From: Rhodococcoides kyotonense | GTDB lineage: Bacteria > Actinomycetota > Actinomycetes > Mycobacteriales > Mycobacteriaceae | Reading direction: 5' to 3' | Assembly: GCF_900188125.1 (NCBI RefSeq) | Contig: NZ_FZOW01000002.1 | Span: 124,001-188,000 of the forward strand | Length of the DNA stretch: 64,000 nucleotides | Part shown: piece after piece, positions 26,980 to 40,000 of the stretch | Layout of the letters: every line of letters starts with the position of its first letter | How positions within the stretch are numbered: the stretch's first letter is position 1 | Position numbers and translations under genes: made by a program | The notes under the pieces: generated by a model | Seen by the model: the letters and a program-made list of their open reading frames with translations, nothing else | Databases searched by the model: none | Told to the model about the DNA's origin: nothing

Positions 26980-28736
26980 CGACCACGATCGAACGGACAA
27001 CGCTCCCCATAGCGAATCGTGCGGCCGTCGTGGCCGAGGTGCGCCGCGCGATGCACGGTCAGGGCCTGAGGTCTGTGGTCGTCGTGGTGACGATGATCGT
27101 CGGAGCCGCACTCGGACTCGTCGCACCGTGGGCGCTCGGCCTGATGGTCGACGCCGTCGTCGAAGGCAACACCGGTGGCCGTATCTGGGTACTCGGCGCC
27201 GTCATGGTCGTCGCAGCACTCGGCTTCGCGGCGTTCAGCGCACTCGGAGTCGTCCTGTCGTCGAGATTGTTCGAGACGCTGCTGGCCAGGCTTCGCGAGA
27301 AGATGTTCACGTCGAGCCTCGGTCTGCCTCTCGAACGCGTAGAAGAAGCCGGAAGCGGAGACGTCGTATCGAGGGCGACCGATGATGTCGAAGAAGTGTC
27401 GAACGCCATCACCTCGGTCGTACCCGCTCTGTCGACGTCGTTGTTCACCGTCCTGCTGACCGCGGTCGGCCTGACCGCGTTGGACTGGCGGTTCCTCGCC
27501 GCACTCGTCGTCATCGTGCCCATCTACGCGTTCGCGGTGCGCTGGTACCTGCGCAATGCACCCGAGATCTATGCCGCCGAACGAGCAGCGATGGGCGTTC
27601 GCGCGCAACATGTTCTGGGTTCGATCCACGGGTTGCGCACAGTCCACGCGTACGACCTGGCGCCGTCGCTCGCGCGCCGCATCGGCCTTCACTCGTGGGA
27701 GGTCGTGCGGTGGACGATGCGTGCGCGGATCGTGCAGAACCGCTTCTACGGACGGCTCAACACCGCGCAGTACGTGGGAATGGCGTCGCTTCTGATCATC
27801 GGGTTCTACCTCGTCGGCGCCGACGCGTTGACGGTCGGCGCGACGACGACGGCAGTGCTGTTCTTCCTGCGCCTGTTCGAACCGATCGAGGACGTTCTGC
27901 TCGTCATCGACGAACTGCAATCCGCGCTCGCCTCACTCGCCAGGATCGTCGGTGTCATCCAGGTGGGTCACACCGAATCCGGCGATACGACTCCGCTTCC
28001 GAAGACGGGAACTCTCGAGGCGCGGAACGTCACGTTCGGCTACCGGCCGGACAGGCCCGTCGTGCGGGGGATCGACTTCCGCGTCGAACCCGGTGAGACC
28101 GTCGCCGTGGTCGGCGCGTCGGGATCGGGGAAGACGACGCTGGCGGCACTGCTCGCGGGTGTTCGGATGCCAGGCACCGGACGCATCGGTTTCGGGTCCG
28201 TCGACATCGCCGGTGCATCCGACACCGACCGAGCACGCCGCGTCACACTGATCACGCAGGAGGTCCACGTGTTCGCCGGGCCGCTGCGTGACGACCTCGC
28301 CTTGGCGGATCCCAGTGCCGACGATGCGACGAAGCTCGCGGCACTGGACACGGTGTTCGCCCGCGAGTGGGTCGACCTGCTGCCGGATGGGCTCGACACC
28401 GTCGTCGGGGCAGGCGGCCACCAGCTCACGCCGATTCAAGCCCAACAGCTGGCGCTGGCGAGGCTGGTACTGGCGGACCCGCCGGTGGCGATTCTCGACG
28501 AAGCCACTGCCGACGCAGGCAGCAGCGGCGCAGGCCTACTCGAACGCGCAGCGGAGGCGGCCCTCGTCGGTCGCAGCGCGGTGATAGTGGCGCATCGCCT
28601 CGATCAGGCACGTCGTGCCGACCGGATCGTACTGATGCACGACGGGACGATCGTCGAAGAAGGAACTCACGAGAACTTGATCGACCGGCGTGGTCGGTAC
28701 AGCGAGCTGTGGGAGGCGTGGAGCAGGCACCGCTAG
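26976..28736 (+). CDS. ABC exporter half-transporter, ATP-hydrolysing half (siderophore export)
   Basis: Encodes 586 residues with six membrane helices and an ATPase domain. Walker A is canonical (GASGSGKTT, Lys386), Walker B is ILDEAT (Asp508, Glu509) and the switch His is present (AHRLD, His540). The ABC signature is lost: LTPIQ (484-488) stands where LSGGQ should be. Paired with the preceding protein, its Walker A plus the partner's intact signature form one working ATP site, and the other site is dead. Location between precursor hydroxylase and DHB genes supports export of the finished siderophore. Confidence 0.9.
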   Translation: MTTTIERTTLPIANRAAVVAEVRRAMHGQGLRSVVVVVTMIVGAALGLVAPWALGLMVDAVVEGNTGGRIWVLGAVMVVAALGFAAFSALGVVLSSRLFETLLARLREKMFTSSLGLPLERVEEAGSGDVVSRATDDVEEVSNAITSVVPALSTSLFTVLLTAVGLTALDWRFLAALVVIVPIYAFAVRWYLRNAPEIYAAERAAMGVRAQHVLGSIHGLRTVHAYDLAPSLARRIGLHSWEVVRWTMRARIVQNRFYGRLNTAQYVGMASLLIIGFYLVGADALTVGATTTAVLFFLRLFEPIEDVLLVIDELQSALASLARIVGVIQVGHTESGDTTPLPKTGTLEARNVTFGYRPDRPVVRGIDFRVEPGETVAVVGASGSGKTTLAALLAGVRMPGTGRIGFGSVDIAGASDTDRARRVTLITQEVHVFAGPLRDDLALADPSADDATKLAALDTVFAREWVDLLPDGLDTVVGAGGHQLTPIQAQQLALARLVLADPPVAILDEATADAGSSGAGLLERAAEAALVGRSAVIVAHRLDQARRADRIVLMHDGTIVEEGTHENLIDRRGRYSELWEAWSRHR

Positions 28737-28808
28737 CCCTGCGCGCGTCGAAAGATCAGGCAGACAAACCGTTTCGAAGAATCGCAACAGAAAACGAGAG
28801 GGACGACA

Positions 28809-29471
28809 ATGGCAATTCCCAAGATTTCGAGCTACTCGATTCCCGGGCGTGACGAGATTCCTGCCAACGTCGTCGACTGGGAGCTCGACCCGAACCGGGC
28901 CGCACTGCTCATCCACGACATGCAGAACTACTTCATCGACGCGTACGTCGATGCGCCCGGGCTGATCACACCCGTCGTGAACAACATCGTCGCGCTGCGT
29001 GAACAGGCATCCGAGCTGGGCATCCCGGTCGTCTACACGATGCAGCCGGGAGACCAACACCCCTCGCGCCGAGGCATTCTCGCGGACTTCTGGGGCCCAG
29101 GCCTCGGCACGGGTCGCGATACCGACGTCATCGACGCCCTCGCACCGCGTCGCGGCGACATCGAGGTCACCAAGTGGCGCTATTCGGCGTTCCAGCGCAC
29201 CGACCTTCGTGAGCTGCTCGGTCACCACGGCCGCGACCAGCTGATCGTCACCGGCGTCTACGCGCACATGGGATGCATGCTCAGTGCCGCCGAGGCATTC
29301 ATGTCCGACGTGTGCCCGTTCCTCGTGCTCGACGCCACCGCGGACTTCTCGCGCGACGAGCATCTGATGGCCGCAACATACGCGGCGAAGCGGTGCGGAG
29401 CTGTTGTCACGACGTCCGATGTCGCGGGTGCATTGAACCGAGCGCCGGTGGCAGTGGGAGCCGGACTGTGA
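28809..29471 (+). CDS. dhbB: Isochorismatase lacking the C-terminal aryl carrier domain
   Basis: Encodes 220 residues from ATG 28809, preceded by GAGAGGG. It hydrolyses isochorismate to 2,3-dihydro-DHB and pyruvate. The catalytic Asp is in LLIHDMQNYF near residue 38, the Lys in EVTKWRYSAF near 120, and VYAHMGCMLSA near 155 is the conserved Cys-containing loop. E. coli EntB and B. subtilis DhbB run to about 285-310 residues because an ArCP is fused at the end; here the protein stops after the catalytic domain and a separate ArCP is encoded at 44786. It overlaps the next gene by GTGA. Confidence 0.94.
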   Translation: MAIPKISSYSIPGRDEIPANVVDWELDPNRAALLIHDMQNYFIDAYVDAPGLITPVVNNIVALREQASELGIPVVYTMQPGDQHPSRRGILADFWGPGLGTGRDTDVIDALAPRRGDIEVTKWRYSAFQRTDLRELLGHHGRDQLIVTGVYAHMGCMLSAAEAFMSDVCPFLVLDATADFSRDEHLMAATYAAKRCGAVVTTSDVAGALNRAPVAVGAGL

Positions 29472-31084
29472 GTTCTTCGGCGGACACGCTCGCGCCGCTC
29501 GTTCTGGACGGCGTCGTCGCGTACCCCGAGGAGTTCGCTGCTCGCTACCGGGACAAGGGGTACTGGATCGGCCAGACACACTCGGATCTGTTGGCGGACA
29601 CGGTGTCCGCGCATCCGGCGCGCATCGCCGTCGTCGACGCGAACCGGTCGCTGACCTACTGGGAACTCGCCGACCGCGTCCAGAAGGTCGCGGGTGAGCT
29701 GTCGGCGCGCGGGATACAGCGCGGCGACCGCGTCGTCGTGCACATGCCGAACACGACCGAGTTCGTCGAGGTCGTATTCGCGTTGTTCGAACTCGGCGCC
29801 CTTCCCGTATTCGCGCTCGCGGCGCATCGCCGCGCCGAGATCGAACAGTTCTGCGTAGCCACGGGAGCCCACGGATACGTCACCGTGGACCGGTTCGGCC
29901 TGACGTCGTTCGAGGACATCGCGGCCGAGATCGACACTGCCGTAGCCGGTCTCGTCACCGTCGTGGTACCGGTCGGTGACCCGTCGTGGGCCCAGGCCGA
30001 GCCTGCAGCACGCAGGACCCGTGCCCTGCCGTCGGACATCGCTTTTCTGCAGCTGTCCGGCGGAACGACGGGTACACCCAAACTGATCCCGCGCACGCAC
30101 GACGACTACCTGTACTCCGTGCGTGAGAGCGCGCGTATCTGCGCCATCGACGAGACATCGGTCATGCTTGCGGCACTGCCCATTTCGCACAACTTCACCA
30201 TGAGCTCGCCCGGGCTGCTCGGACTCGTCGCCGTCGGAGGCTGCGTCGTCATGGCGCCCGATCCCTCCCCGGACACCTGTCTGCGGCTCGTCGAACAGCA
30301 CGAGGTGACGCACGCGGCCCTGGTTCCGCCGGTGTTGATGGCGTGGCTCAACTCGTCTGCGCGCACCGAGCGCGACATATCCTCGCTGGTATCGGTCTGG
30401 GTGGGCGGAGCCAAGCTCACCTCCGAGGTGGCTCGACGCGTCGGCCCCGAGCTCGGCTGCGCGTTGACTCAGGTCTTCGGCATGGCCGAAGGGCTCGTGA
30501 ACTACACCCGCGTCGGTGACGACGACGCCACGGTGTTCGGCACGCAGGGCAGACCCATCTCACCGGACGACGAAGTTCGAGTGGTCGACGATGCGGGCGA
30601 ACCGGTCGAGGTCGGGATGCCGGGACACCTCCAGACCCGTGGACCGTACACGATTCGCGGGTATTTCGCTGCACCCCAGCACAATCGGACGGCATTCACC
30701 GAGGACGGCTTCTACGCGACGGGCGACATCGTCGTTCAGGATGCCAGGGGTTACCTCCAGGTGGTCGGCCGCAGCAAGGATCAGATCAATCGCGGCGGGG
30801 AGAAGATCGCACCGGCCGTCGTCGAGAACCATCTGCTCGCCCACGAGGCGATTCACGACGTCTCGGTCGTCGGTATTCCAGATCCGGTTCTGGGAGAGAA
30901 GATCTGCGCGTTCGTCATCCGGCGTGACTCGGATTCGGACGTCCCGACGGCGGGTCAGCTGAGGGCGTTCCTGCGCACCGAGCGCAAGGTCGCCGCGTAC
31001 ACCGTTCCTGACACGTTCGAGTTCGTCTCCGAATTCCCCACGACCTCGGTGGGCAAGATCGACAAAAAGGTTCAATCACGATGA
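29468..31084 (+). CDS. dhbE: 2,3-dihydroxybenzoate-AMP ligase
   Basis: Encodes 538 residues from GTG 29468. It activates DHB as the adenylate and transfers it to the phosphopantetheine arm of an aryl carrier protein. The P-loop motif [19 protein letters not shown] (interrupted here) is near residue 197, the [16 protein letters not shown] region near 315, and the C-terminal [14 protein letters not shown] hinge and TSVGKIDKK motif with catalytic Lys are intact. The N-terminal DKGYWIGQT segment matches EntE/DhbE proteins. It overlaps the NRPS gene by ATGA. Confidence 0.94.
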   Translation: MSSSADTLAPLVLDGVVAYPEEFAARYRDKGYWIGQTHSDLLADTVSAHPARIAVVDANRSLTYWELADRVQKVAGELSARGIQRGDRVVVHMPNTTEFVEVVFALFELGALPVFALAAHRRAEIEQFCVATGAHGYVTVDRFGLTSFEDIAAEIDTAVAGLVTVVVPVGDPSWAQAEPAARRTRALPSDIAFLQLSGGTTGTPKLIPRTHDDYLYSVRESARICAIDETSVMLAALPISHNFTMSSPGLLGLVAVGGCVVMAPDPSPDTCLRLVEQHEVTHAALVPPVLMAWLNSSARTERDISSLVSVWVGGAKLTSEVARRVGPELGCALTQVFGMAEGLVNYTRVGDDDATVFGTQGRPISPDDEVRVVDDAGEPVEVGMPGHLQTRGPYTIRGYFAAPQHNRTAFTEDGFYATGDIVVQDARGYLQVVGRSKDQINRGGEKIAPAVVENHLLAHEAIHDVSVVGIPDPVLGEKICAFVIRRDSDSDVPTAGQLRAFLRTERKVAAYTVPDTFEFVSEFPTTSVGKIDKKVQSR

Positions 31085-34000
31085 CACTCGTCGAAGAGCA
31101 TCACGCCGACGACACCGAGACGGTAATGCTGCCGCTCACCGGTGCGCAACTGGGAATCTGGAATGCCCAACGGCTGGAGCCGGATTCACCGTACTACCTC
31201 GTCGGCGAGGTGCTCGAGATCGACGCGTCTGCCGACGGCAGTTCGATCGATGTCCCGGCATTGATCGATGCGATCACCGCGACCGTCGGAGAAGCCGAGA
31301 CCATGCGGTTGCGGTTCGTGTCCACCGAGGACGGCCCTCGGCAGTGGATCGAACCTGCAGGTGAGGTGGCCGTTCCGATCGTCGATCTGTCCGGCGAGGC
31401 GGATCCGCACGCTGCGGCGCACGAGCGCGTCGCGCAGATTCGTCACGACGCGGCTCTTCTCGCCCGGGACATGGTGGACCGAGAGCTGTTCGTCTACACG
31501 GTGCTTCAGTTGTCCGACTCGGAGACCTGGTGTGTTCAGCTGTACCACCACCTGATCGTCGACGGGTACTCCGCGGCGATGATCTCTCGTAGACTCGCTG
31601 CTCGGTACACCTCTGCGATCACCGGAAAGAAGCTGCGGCCCAATACGTTCGGATCGTTCGAGGACGTCGTCGTCGAGGACGTTCGGTACCGAGAGTCCGA
31701 CGATGCCGTCGGCGATCGCGAGTACTGGACGAATCGACTGAATCCTCTTCCCGAGCTTCGCGGACGATCGACCGGCGATGTGGGGTCCGCATCTCGGACG
31801 CATTCCGCACGCGCCGTCGTCGACGCCGATGGCATGGCAGTGATGAAATCCATCGCGGATGGCCTCGGCTGCACCTGGGCCGACGTGTTCATCGGCGCAT
31901 ATGTCGGTTTCGTGGCTCGCCTGCACCAGAGCACCGACGTCGTGCTCGCGCTGCCGGTGATGGTGCGCACCACGCGCGCGGCGCTGACCACGCCGTCGAT
32001 GGCGGTGAACGTTCTGCCGCTTCGGGTATCGGTGGCTCTCGCCGACGACATCGCGACTCTGGCGAGCTCGGTAGCGACCGCGCTGGGTGAGCTTCGAGCG
32101 CACCAACGCTATCGAGGCGAGGACGTCGTACGAGACCTGGCGGCTCCAGGGGCAGGCGCATTGCTGCACGGCGTCGGAATCAACCTGAAGGCCTTCGACT
32201 TCGATCTGGACTTCGCAGGTGCCGTCGGCACTCTGCGCAACGTGGCGGGTGGCCCACCCGAGGAACTCGGACTGACGGCCACGCCGATCGACGGCGGGCG
32301 AATGTTGCTCGGCTTCGAGGTCGACGCCCGAGCCGTCTCCGCCGAGGCGGCGACCGCTCGGGTGCAGGGCCTCGCCGAGCTCGTCCGCGCTCTGTGCAGT
32401 CCCGATCGACCCCGCCTCGGTGACGTGAATCTGCGTGGATCGTCGATCCCCGCTGGATGGAATCCACCTGCGTTGGTGCAGGACGTGCCGTCCGTGCCCG
32501 ACGTGTTCGCGGACATGGTGGACGCCCATGCAGGCGACGTCGTGCTCGTGGACGACGAGAAGCAGTGGACTGCAGCAGAACTCGGTGACCGAGTCGGTAC
32601 GATCGCGGGCGCGCTCCGCCGCCGCGGCATCGGCGCGGAAGACGTCGTCGCCCTCGCGCTGCCGCGGAACGCGGACATCGTCGCCAGCATCTTCGCAGTG
32701 TGGCAAGTCGGTGCAGCGTACGTCGTGCTCGACCCGTCGTATCCGCTGGAGCGGCTCGACGGTCTTGTTCGACAGGCGAAGCCCGCGGTGCTTCTGTGCG
32801 ACGACGAATCCCCGGTGACGGCCGACTGCGACGTGGTCGCACTGCGCGGCCTCGCGACCGAGGCGCGTCGGTCCGAACTCGGTGTCTCGGTGACCGATCC
32901 CGACGACATGGCCTACGTGCTGTTCACCTCCGGGTCGACGGGCACACCGAAAGGCGTCGTCGTCCGCGCGGGCGGCCTCGCGCACCTCGTTGCGCGTCAG
33001 CGTGCCAGTGTCTACGCCGATGCCGCGGCTCGTGCCGGTGGCCGTCGACTACATGTCGCCCACACGACGTCGTTCGCCTTCGATGCCTCACTCGATCCGC
33101 TGCTGTGGATACTCGACGGACACCGAGTGCATCTGTACGACAGCGAAGTTCAACGAGACGCCGACCTCCAGATCGCGAAGTTCCGAGAGCACGGCATCGA
33201 CGTCGTCGACACCACACCGTCGATGGCATCGTTCCTGGTCGACGCCGGGTTGGTCGACACGGCCGTCAGCACCGTCGTCGTCGGCGGCGAAGCGCTGCCG
33301 TCGAAACTCGCCGAGGTGCTCGCAGCGAGTCCGGCTCGGGCCTACAACATGTACGGGCCGACCGAAGCGACCGTGGATGCGATTTCGGACGACGTCGACA
33401 GTGCGTCGGTCCGTATCGGACGCCCGCTCGACGGCACCGCGGCCTATCTTCTCGACGGTGCGCTACAGCCCGCGCTCGACGGCGAGATCGGTGAGCTGTA
33501 TCTCGCGGGACCACAACTGGCCCGAGGGTATCTCGACAGGCCGGGCGTCACCTCCGAACGCTTCGTCGCGAACCCTCATCACGAGGGTCTGCGCATGTAC
33601 CGCACCGGTGACCTGGCCCGGTGGGACAGGGAGAGCGGGTTCGAATACCTTGGCCGCGCGGACGATCAGGTGAAGATCCGCGGGCACCGCATCGAGCTGC
33701 GTGAGGTGGAAAGCGCTCTGGCCCTGACCGATTCGGTGCGAACGGCAGTGGCCGTCGTCGTCGGGTCGGGCGTCGAGGTGAAATTGATCGGATACGTCAC
33801 CGCCGACGGTGATCCGACCGGCGACGACATCCGACGCGACCTGCTCACTCGTGTTCCGGACCATCTCGTCCCGTCAGCGGTCGTCGTACTCGACGAACTG
33901 CCGGTCACCGTCAACGGCAAGGTGGACAAGGCTCGATTGCCCGCACCGACGACGGCAACGGAGTCGCAGGCCGATCGCCGCCCGAGCACACCAGCCGAAT

Positions 34001-37000
34001 ACGCACTGTGTGCCGTCATCGGCGACGTACTCGGCCAGGACGACGTCTCACTCGATGCCGATCTGTTCACCCTCGGCGGCGACAGCATCGGTGCCATCGC
34101 CATCAGCTCACGACTTCGTGGTCACGGGATCGTGCTCACACCCAAGGAGATTCTGTCGGGGAAGGACCTCGCGACGCTGGCCGCGGCAGGTCGTGCCCTC
34201 GAACGGCCCACCGACAGCGACGAGGACGTCGCCATCGGCGTCGCACCGACCACCCCGATCATGCGCAACGCACTGTCCGTCGACACGCTCGACGTGATGG
34301 CGTCGTATGCGCAGTGGACGGCAGTCGAAGTGCAGGATCGCCTCGACCTCGACACGCTTGCAGACGCGGTCGCCGCAGTGCTGCAGCGGCACAGCGCACT
34401 GCGGATGATCGTCACGGACGCCGAATCGGTGGAGATACTCGAAGACCACAACGCGCCGGTCGTCAGCGAGTTCGGATCGGCGACGACTTCCGAGACCAGT
34501 GATGTCGAGTACGCACGAGATCTCGCGGGGACACTCGATCCGTCGTCGGGAAAGATGCTGGCCGTCGGTATCGTTCGGGTGGCGGACGGGCCGGACCGTG
34601 TGCTCACGGTCGCCCATCACTTCGCGGTCGACGCCGTGTCCTGGGGCGTGCTGGTCTCGGACCTCCTCGCCTTCGCATCGGGCCGGGATGTGCCGCAGGT
34701 CGACGAAGAGTCGTGGCGACACCGCGCCACTGAGCTGTCCGCCCGCGCGGCCGCACACGGATACATCGACGAAATCGACCACTGGACAGCCGTTCTGGAG
34801 TCGGACTCCGCAGCGTTGACGCACGCCGGGCCCCGTCCTGGCATCGACACCCATGCGACGTCGACGATCACACACACGACGGCATCGACGGCTGTCACCA
34901 TGGCAATACTCGACGACCTGTGCGCGCGCTATGCCGCACGGCCCGACGAGGTACTGCTCCTCGCGCTGACGCTTGCGGTTCGCGGCCATCGCGGTGCGGG
35001 CCGAGGTGATTTCCCGGTGCTCATGGAGGGCCACGGTCGCGACTCGGACACCGATCACGACAGGGGGCGAGGATCGACCGTCGGCTGGTTCACGACCGAG
35101 TATCCGGTGCGTGCACCGGCGTCGCTCGTGGCCGACGATGTCAGCTTTGCCGAAGCACGCTCGGGCGGAGCGGTTCTCGCCGACATGCTGCATGCGATCA
35201 AGGCCGAACGACGACGCGGCCGCGACAACGGAATCGGCTACGGAGTCCTGCGTTTCCTCGACGACGCCGGCCGCGATCTGGTTTCTCTGCCTGCGCCGCA
35301 GATAGTGCTGAACTACCTCGGTACGTCGACGGGCTTGGCCGGGCCAGGGTGGCGCTCGGCGCGTGAGGCATTCGGGGTCGTCGAGCCTGCCGCGCGCACG
35401 TTGTCGGAGGTGTTGGCCGTCAACGTGTCCGTGCACGAACGCACGCTGACGATCGAATGGACCGCTGCGAGCGCACTGTTGGACGAGAACAGTGTGGATG
35501 CACTTCGACGGGGGTTCTCCGACGCGTTGGAGAGTCTGGCTGCGCACGCCGCGCTCTTCCCCGGTGGGTTGAGTGCCGTCGACTGCGAGGCGGTGTCGAT
35601 CACCCAGTCTCAGATCGCGGAACTCGAAGCCATCACCGGGCCGCTGGCCACCGTGCTACCGCTGTCTCCACTGCAGGCAGGCTTGCTGGCACACGCCGCC
35701 CGGTTCACCGAACGCGACGTCTACACCTTGACCGCGGTCGTCGACCTCGACGGCGATCTCGATCCGGTGCGGCTGCAGACAGCGTTCCACGCCGTCGTGA
35801 CACGCCATCCGAACCTGGCATCCGGCTTCCACTTCGAGGGAGTCGACGATCCGGTCCAGACGATCCCGCGCGTCATCACCGTTCCGTGGGACGTCACCGA
35901 CCTTCGTGGTCTGTCGCGTCAGGCGGCCTGCTCGGCTACGTCCCTGCTGCAGACGCGAGCAGCTGCGCGTGTGTTCGATGTTCGACGCGGCCCGCTTCTC
36001 GCCGCTCGGGTGGTGCTGTTGCCGGAGAACCGAACACAGTTGATCCTCAACGCCCATCACCTGGTGACCGACGGATGGTCGACACCGATCGTGCTCCGAG
36101 AGCTGGTCCATCACTACAACCACGGGGGCTCCGGTCTGCCTCCTGCCGCGGACTACGCCGACTTCCTCGTCTGGTTGACGCGCCTGAACCGCACCGATCT
36201 GCTCGGCGCGTGGCGTGCGCGTCTCGCGGGCCTGACACAGCCGACCATCGTTGCTCGCGGGGAAGACGGAGGCAGCGCAGCGCTGTCGATCGACGTCGAT
36301 GTGCCGTCGACGATGGGGGATCGGCTCGCGGCACTCGCGCGAGAGAACGGCCTCACGGTCAACTCGGTGGTGCAGGGCGCGTGGAGCGCTGTGTTGGCTG
36401 CGCTCGTCGGACGCGACGACGTGGTGTTCGGAACGACGGTGTCCGGCAGGCCGTCCGATCTCGATCGGGCCACGGAGATGGTCGGGCTCTTCAGCAACAC
36501 CGTGCCCGTCCGGCTTCGAATGGACAGCCGCCCGTTGGTCGAGGTGTTACAGCAAAGCCAGAGGGAACAGTACGAACTCGGTGACGCGCAGCAGCTGTCG
36601 TTGTCGGAGATCGAGTCGTGCGCCGACGCGCGCGGGCCCCTGTTCGACACTCTCGTCGTGTTCGAGAACTACCCGAATGTGTTCGGTCCACAGGATGATT
36701 CGGACCCGGAGACACGCATCACCGGAATCGGCAACGTCAGCGTCACTCAGTACCCGCTGTCGCTGCTCGCGCCTCCCGGCGACGCCTTCACCCTCGTCGT
36801 CGATCACGATCCGGCCGTGGTCAGCGGATCGATCGCAGGTGCTGTGGCACAGGCACTTCCGGCCGTGTTGGCCGAGATGATCGACAGTCTTCGGCGCCCG
36901 GCGTCGGACTTCGTTCCGTCCTCGATCGACCCGCTGCCGCCACGTTCGGACCGTACCGCCGATCACGCCACACCTGATCTCCGTCCCGTTGATGCTCGCA

Positions 37001-40000
37001 CCGCCGAGACCATCGCCGCGCGCTTGTCCGACGTACTCGAGACCCAGGTGGGCGTCGACGACGACTTCTTCGACCGCGGCGGCCATTCACTCGCTGCGAT
37101 GCGCGCGGTCTCGGTACTGAGACGATGCGGTGTCGCGGTCACCGTCGCCGAGATATTCGCCGCGCGGACGCCGACAGTGCTTGCGACACTGTCGCGGCCG
37201 ATCGGAGACCAGGTCGAACCTGCCGTGTCGGCGCCCGCCGAACCGGTGATGTCCTCTGCTCAGCGGCGTCTGTGGATTCTCGAACGGTTGGGCCAGGGTT
37301 CACGAGCACACGACGTTCCGGTCGTACTCGAGTTCTCCGGGCCGATCGACGTCGACGCGATGGCAGGGGCATGGCGAGATGTGCTGTCACTGTTCGAGAT
37401 TCTGCGCACGTGTTATCCAGGGGATTCGGCCGGCGATCCGTATCCTGTCGTTCTTGCCGAGTCCGACATTCCGGCTATGACGACGGTGGATGTGGTGAAC
37501 GGTGTCGATGCTTCGGTGCACGCGCTTCTCACGGACCCGGCCGCGACATTCGACATCGAACGAAGAATTCCTGCGCGTGCCACGATCGTTCGAGGAGACG
37601 GCCGAACCGTTCTGGTGATCGTCGTGCACCACATCGCGATCGACGGCACCTCGGTGGGCGTGATCATGGACTCGCTGGCGACTGCGTATCGAGAACGGAG
37701 CGCAGGCCGAACCCCCTCGCTCACCACCGGAGCGCCGACGTTCTGGGAGTTCGCGGACAAGGCCGCCGGCCAGTCCGAGAAGTCGGAGCGGTATTGGTCG
37801 ACGCAGCTTGCCGGGCTCCCGGCCGAACTCGAATTGCCGACGGACCGACCGCGGCCGCGTACTGGCTCGCACCGCTCGATCGGTGTCTCGAAGCCGTTGC
37901 AACAGAGCGTGATCGGGGCCGTTCGACAGGCGGCCGTACAGCACGGTGTCAGTCCGCTGATGATCCTCGAGACTGCCGTTGCACTGGCATGGCATCGGTT
38001 CGGTGCAGGGGTCGACATTCCGCTGGGCACCACGGTGTCGGACCGTGAACTGATCGACGACGGACGCTTCCGCGACACCGTGGGCTACCTCGTCAACACC
38101 GTCGTCCACCGGATCGATCTGTCGGGTAATCCGACTCCCGCACAGGTCTTGGAACGCGTACGCACGACGAGCCTCGATGCCCTCGCTCATCAGCAGACTC
38201 CGTTCGATCGCGTCGTCGAAGCGGTCGCACCGGAACGTGCTCTGGGACGGCATCCGCTGTTCCAGACGATCGTCGGCCACGACGTCCGCGGCGGCTCGTT
38301 CGACTTCGGGGGCGTGACGGCTTCCGAACTGGAGCTCGCCGACCCGCCCGCCCGCATGGACGTCGCGATCTGGTTGCGCGAACATGGGAACGGGATCGAC
38401 CTGGCCGTCGGTGGTGCCGCAGACCTGTTCGACGCCGACACGGTCGACAGGCTGGCCATCGAGATCGTTCGTTCACTCGAGTGCGTTCTAGGGCGTCCCG
38501 ACGAACGGCTGTCGCAGGTCGGGGGTTCCGAAGCCCTGGAGACAGCAGTCCGGCAGACTGCCCCAGCGTCGTTGATTCAGCGCTTCCTCGACCGTGTCGC
38601 CGACGGGCCCGACGCCGCTGCTGTGACGGCGGGGGACCGCCTGCTCACGTACGGCGAACTGGCTGCCCGAGTGGATGCGACGGCGCGTGAGTTGGTGAGC
38701 CGCGGGGTACGTCCGGGTTCCGTCGTCGCCGTCGCAGTCGGTCGTGACCAGGATCTGCCGACGGCATTGCTGGCCGTATTACGCTGTGGTGCAGCATATC
38801 TGCCCCTCGATGTCGACTATCCGCAGCAGCGGCTGCAGTACATGGTCGACGACGCGAAGCCGAAGTGCGTTCTCGTGCAGTCCTCGACCGCTGGGGCGGT
38901 CGAGTGGATCGATCTACCCACGGTCGAGGTCGATCGGATCGATGTGCGTAGTGCACCTGCTGTCGACTTGCCGAGCATCCCTGCGGCCGACGACTCGCTC
39001 GCTTATGTCATCCACACGTCCGGCACGACCGGAAATCCCAAGGGCGTCATGATCACGTCGGCGAACCTCGCCGCGTTCGCCGACGCTGCGGTGGTGCTCG
39101 AATGGCTGAGGCCGTCGGACACGATCGTCGCAGTCACGACTGTGTCGTTCGACATCGCAGTGCTGGAACTGTTGTGCCCGTTGATCGTCGGGGCATCGGT
39201 CGTCGTCGTGCCGCGCGCGACCGTCGTCGATCCGCCGAAACTCGCTCGTGTGATCACGGAGTCCGGTGCGACCGTCGTGCAGGCGACACCGTCGCTGTGG
39301 CGGTTGCTGCTCGCCGCAGACCGTGACTATTCGGTGCGTGTACTCGTCGGTGGAGAGGCTGTACCGGCCGAACTCGCGGACCGGCTGTCGGACGTGGGCA
39401 GTGAGGTCTGGAACGTGTACGGGCCGACGGAAGCCACGGTGTGGGCGACGGCCGCCAGCTTGGACAAGGGGCGACCTGTCACCATCGGAAGCCCATGGAT
39501 CGACGTCGATGCTCATGTCCTGGACGAGCTGCTGCGGGAAGTTCCCGACGGTGCGTCCGGTGAGTTGTACCTCGGTGGCGCTCAGGTGGCACGCGGTTAT
39601 CTGAATCGCTCGTCGCACAGTGCAACACGATTCGTCGCGCACCCGACGCGTACAGGCGCGCGGCTCTACCGCACCGGGGACCTCGTCCGTAAGCGCGACA
39701 GTGTCATCGAGTACCTACGCCGCACCGACGACCAAGTCAAGGTGCGCGGCTTCCGCGTGGAACTGGGCGAGGTCGAGACTGCACTGCGCGGGCTCGACGG
39801 AGTCGCCGACGCCGCGGCCAAGGTCGCCGAGATCGACGACGGCACCGTCCGGTTGTTCGGATACGTCGTCGCTATCAAGGGAACGGAACCGAACGGAACG
39901 GCATTGCGTGCGGAGCTTGCTCCGAAGGTTCCGAATCACTTCCTGCCGCAGTCGATCACCGTCCTGGGAGCACTACCGCGCACGCTCAACGGCAAGCTGG

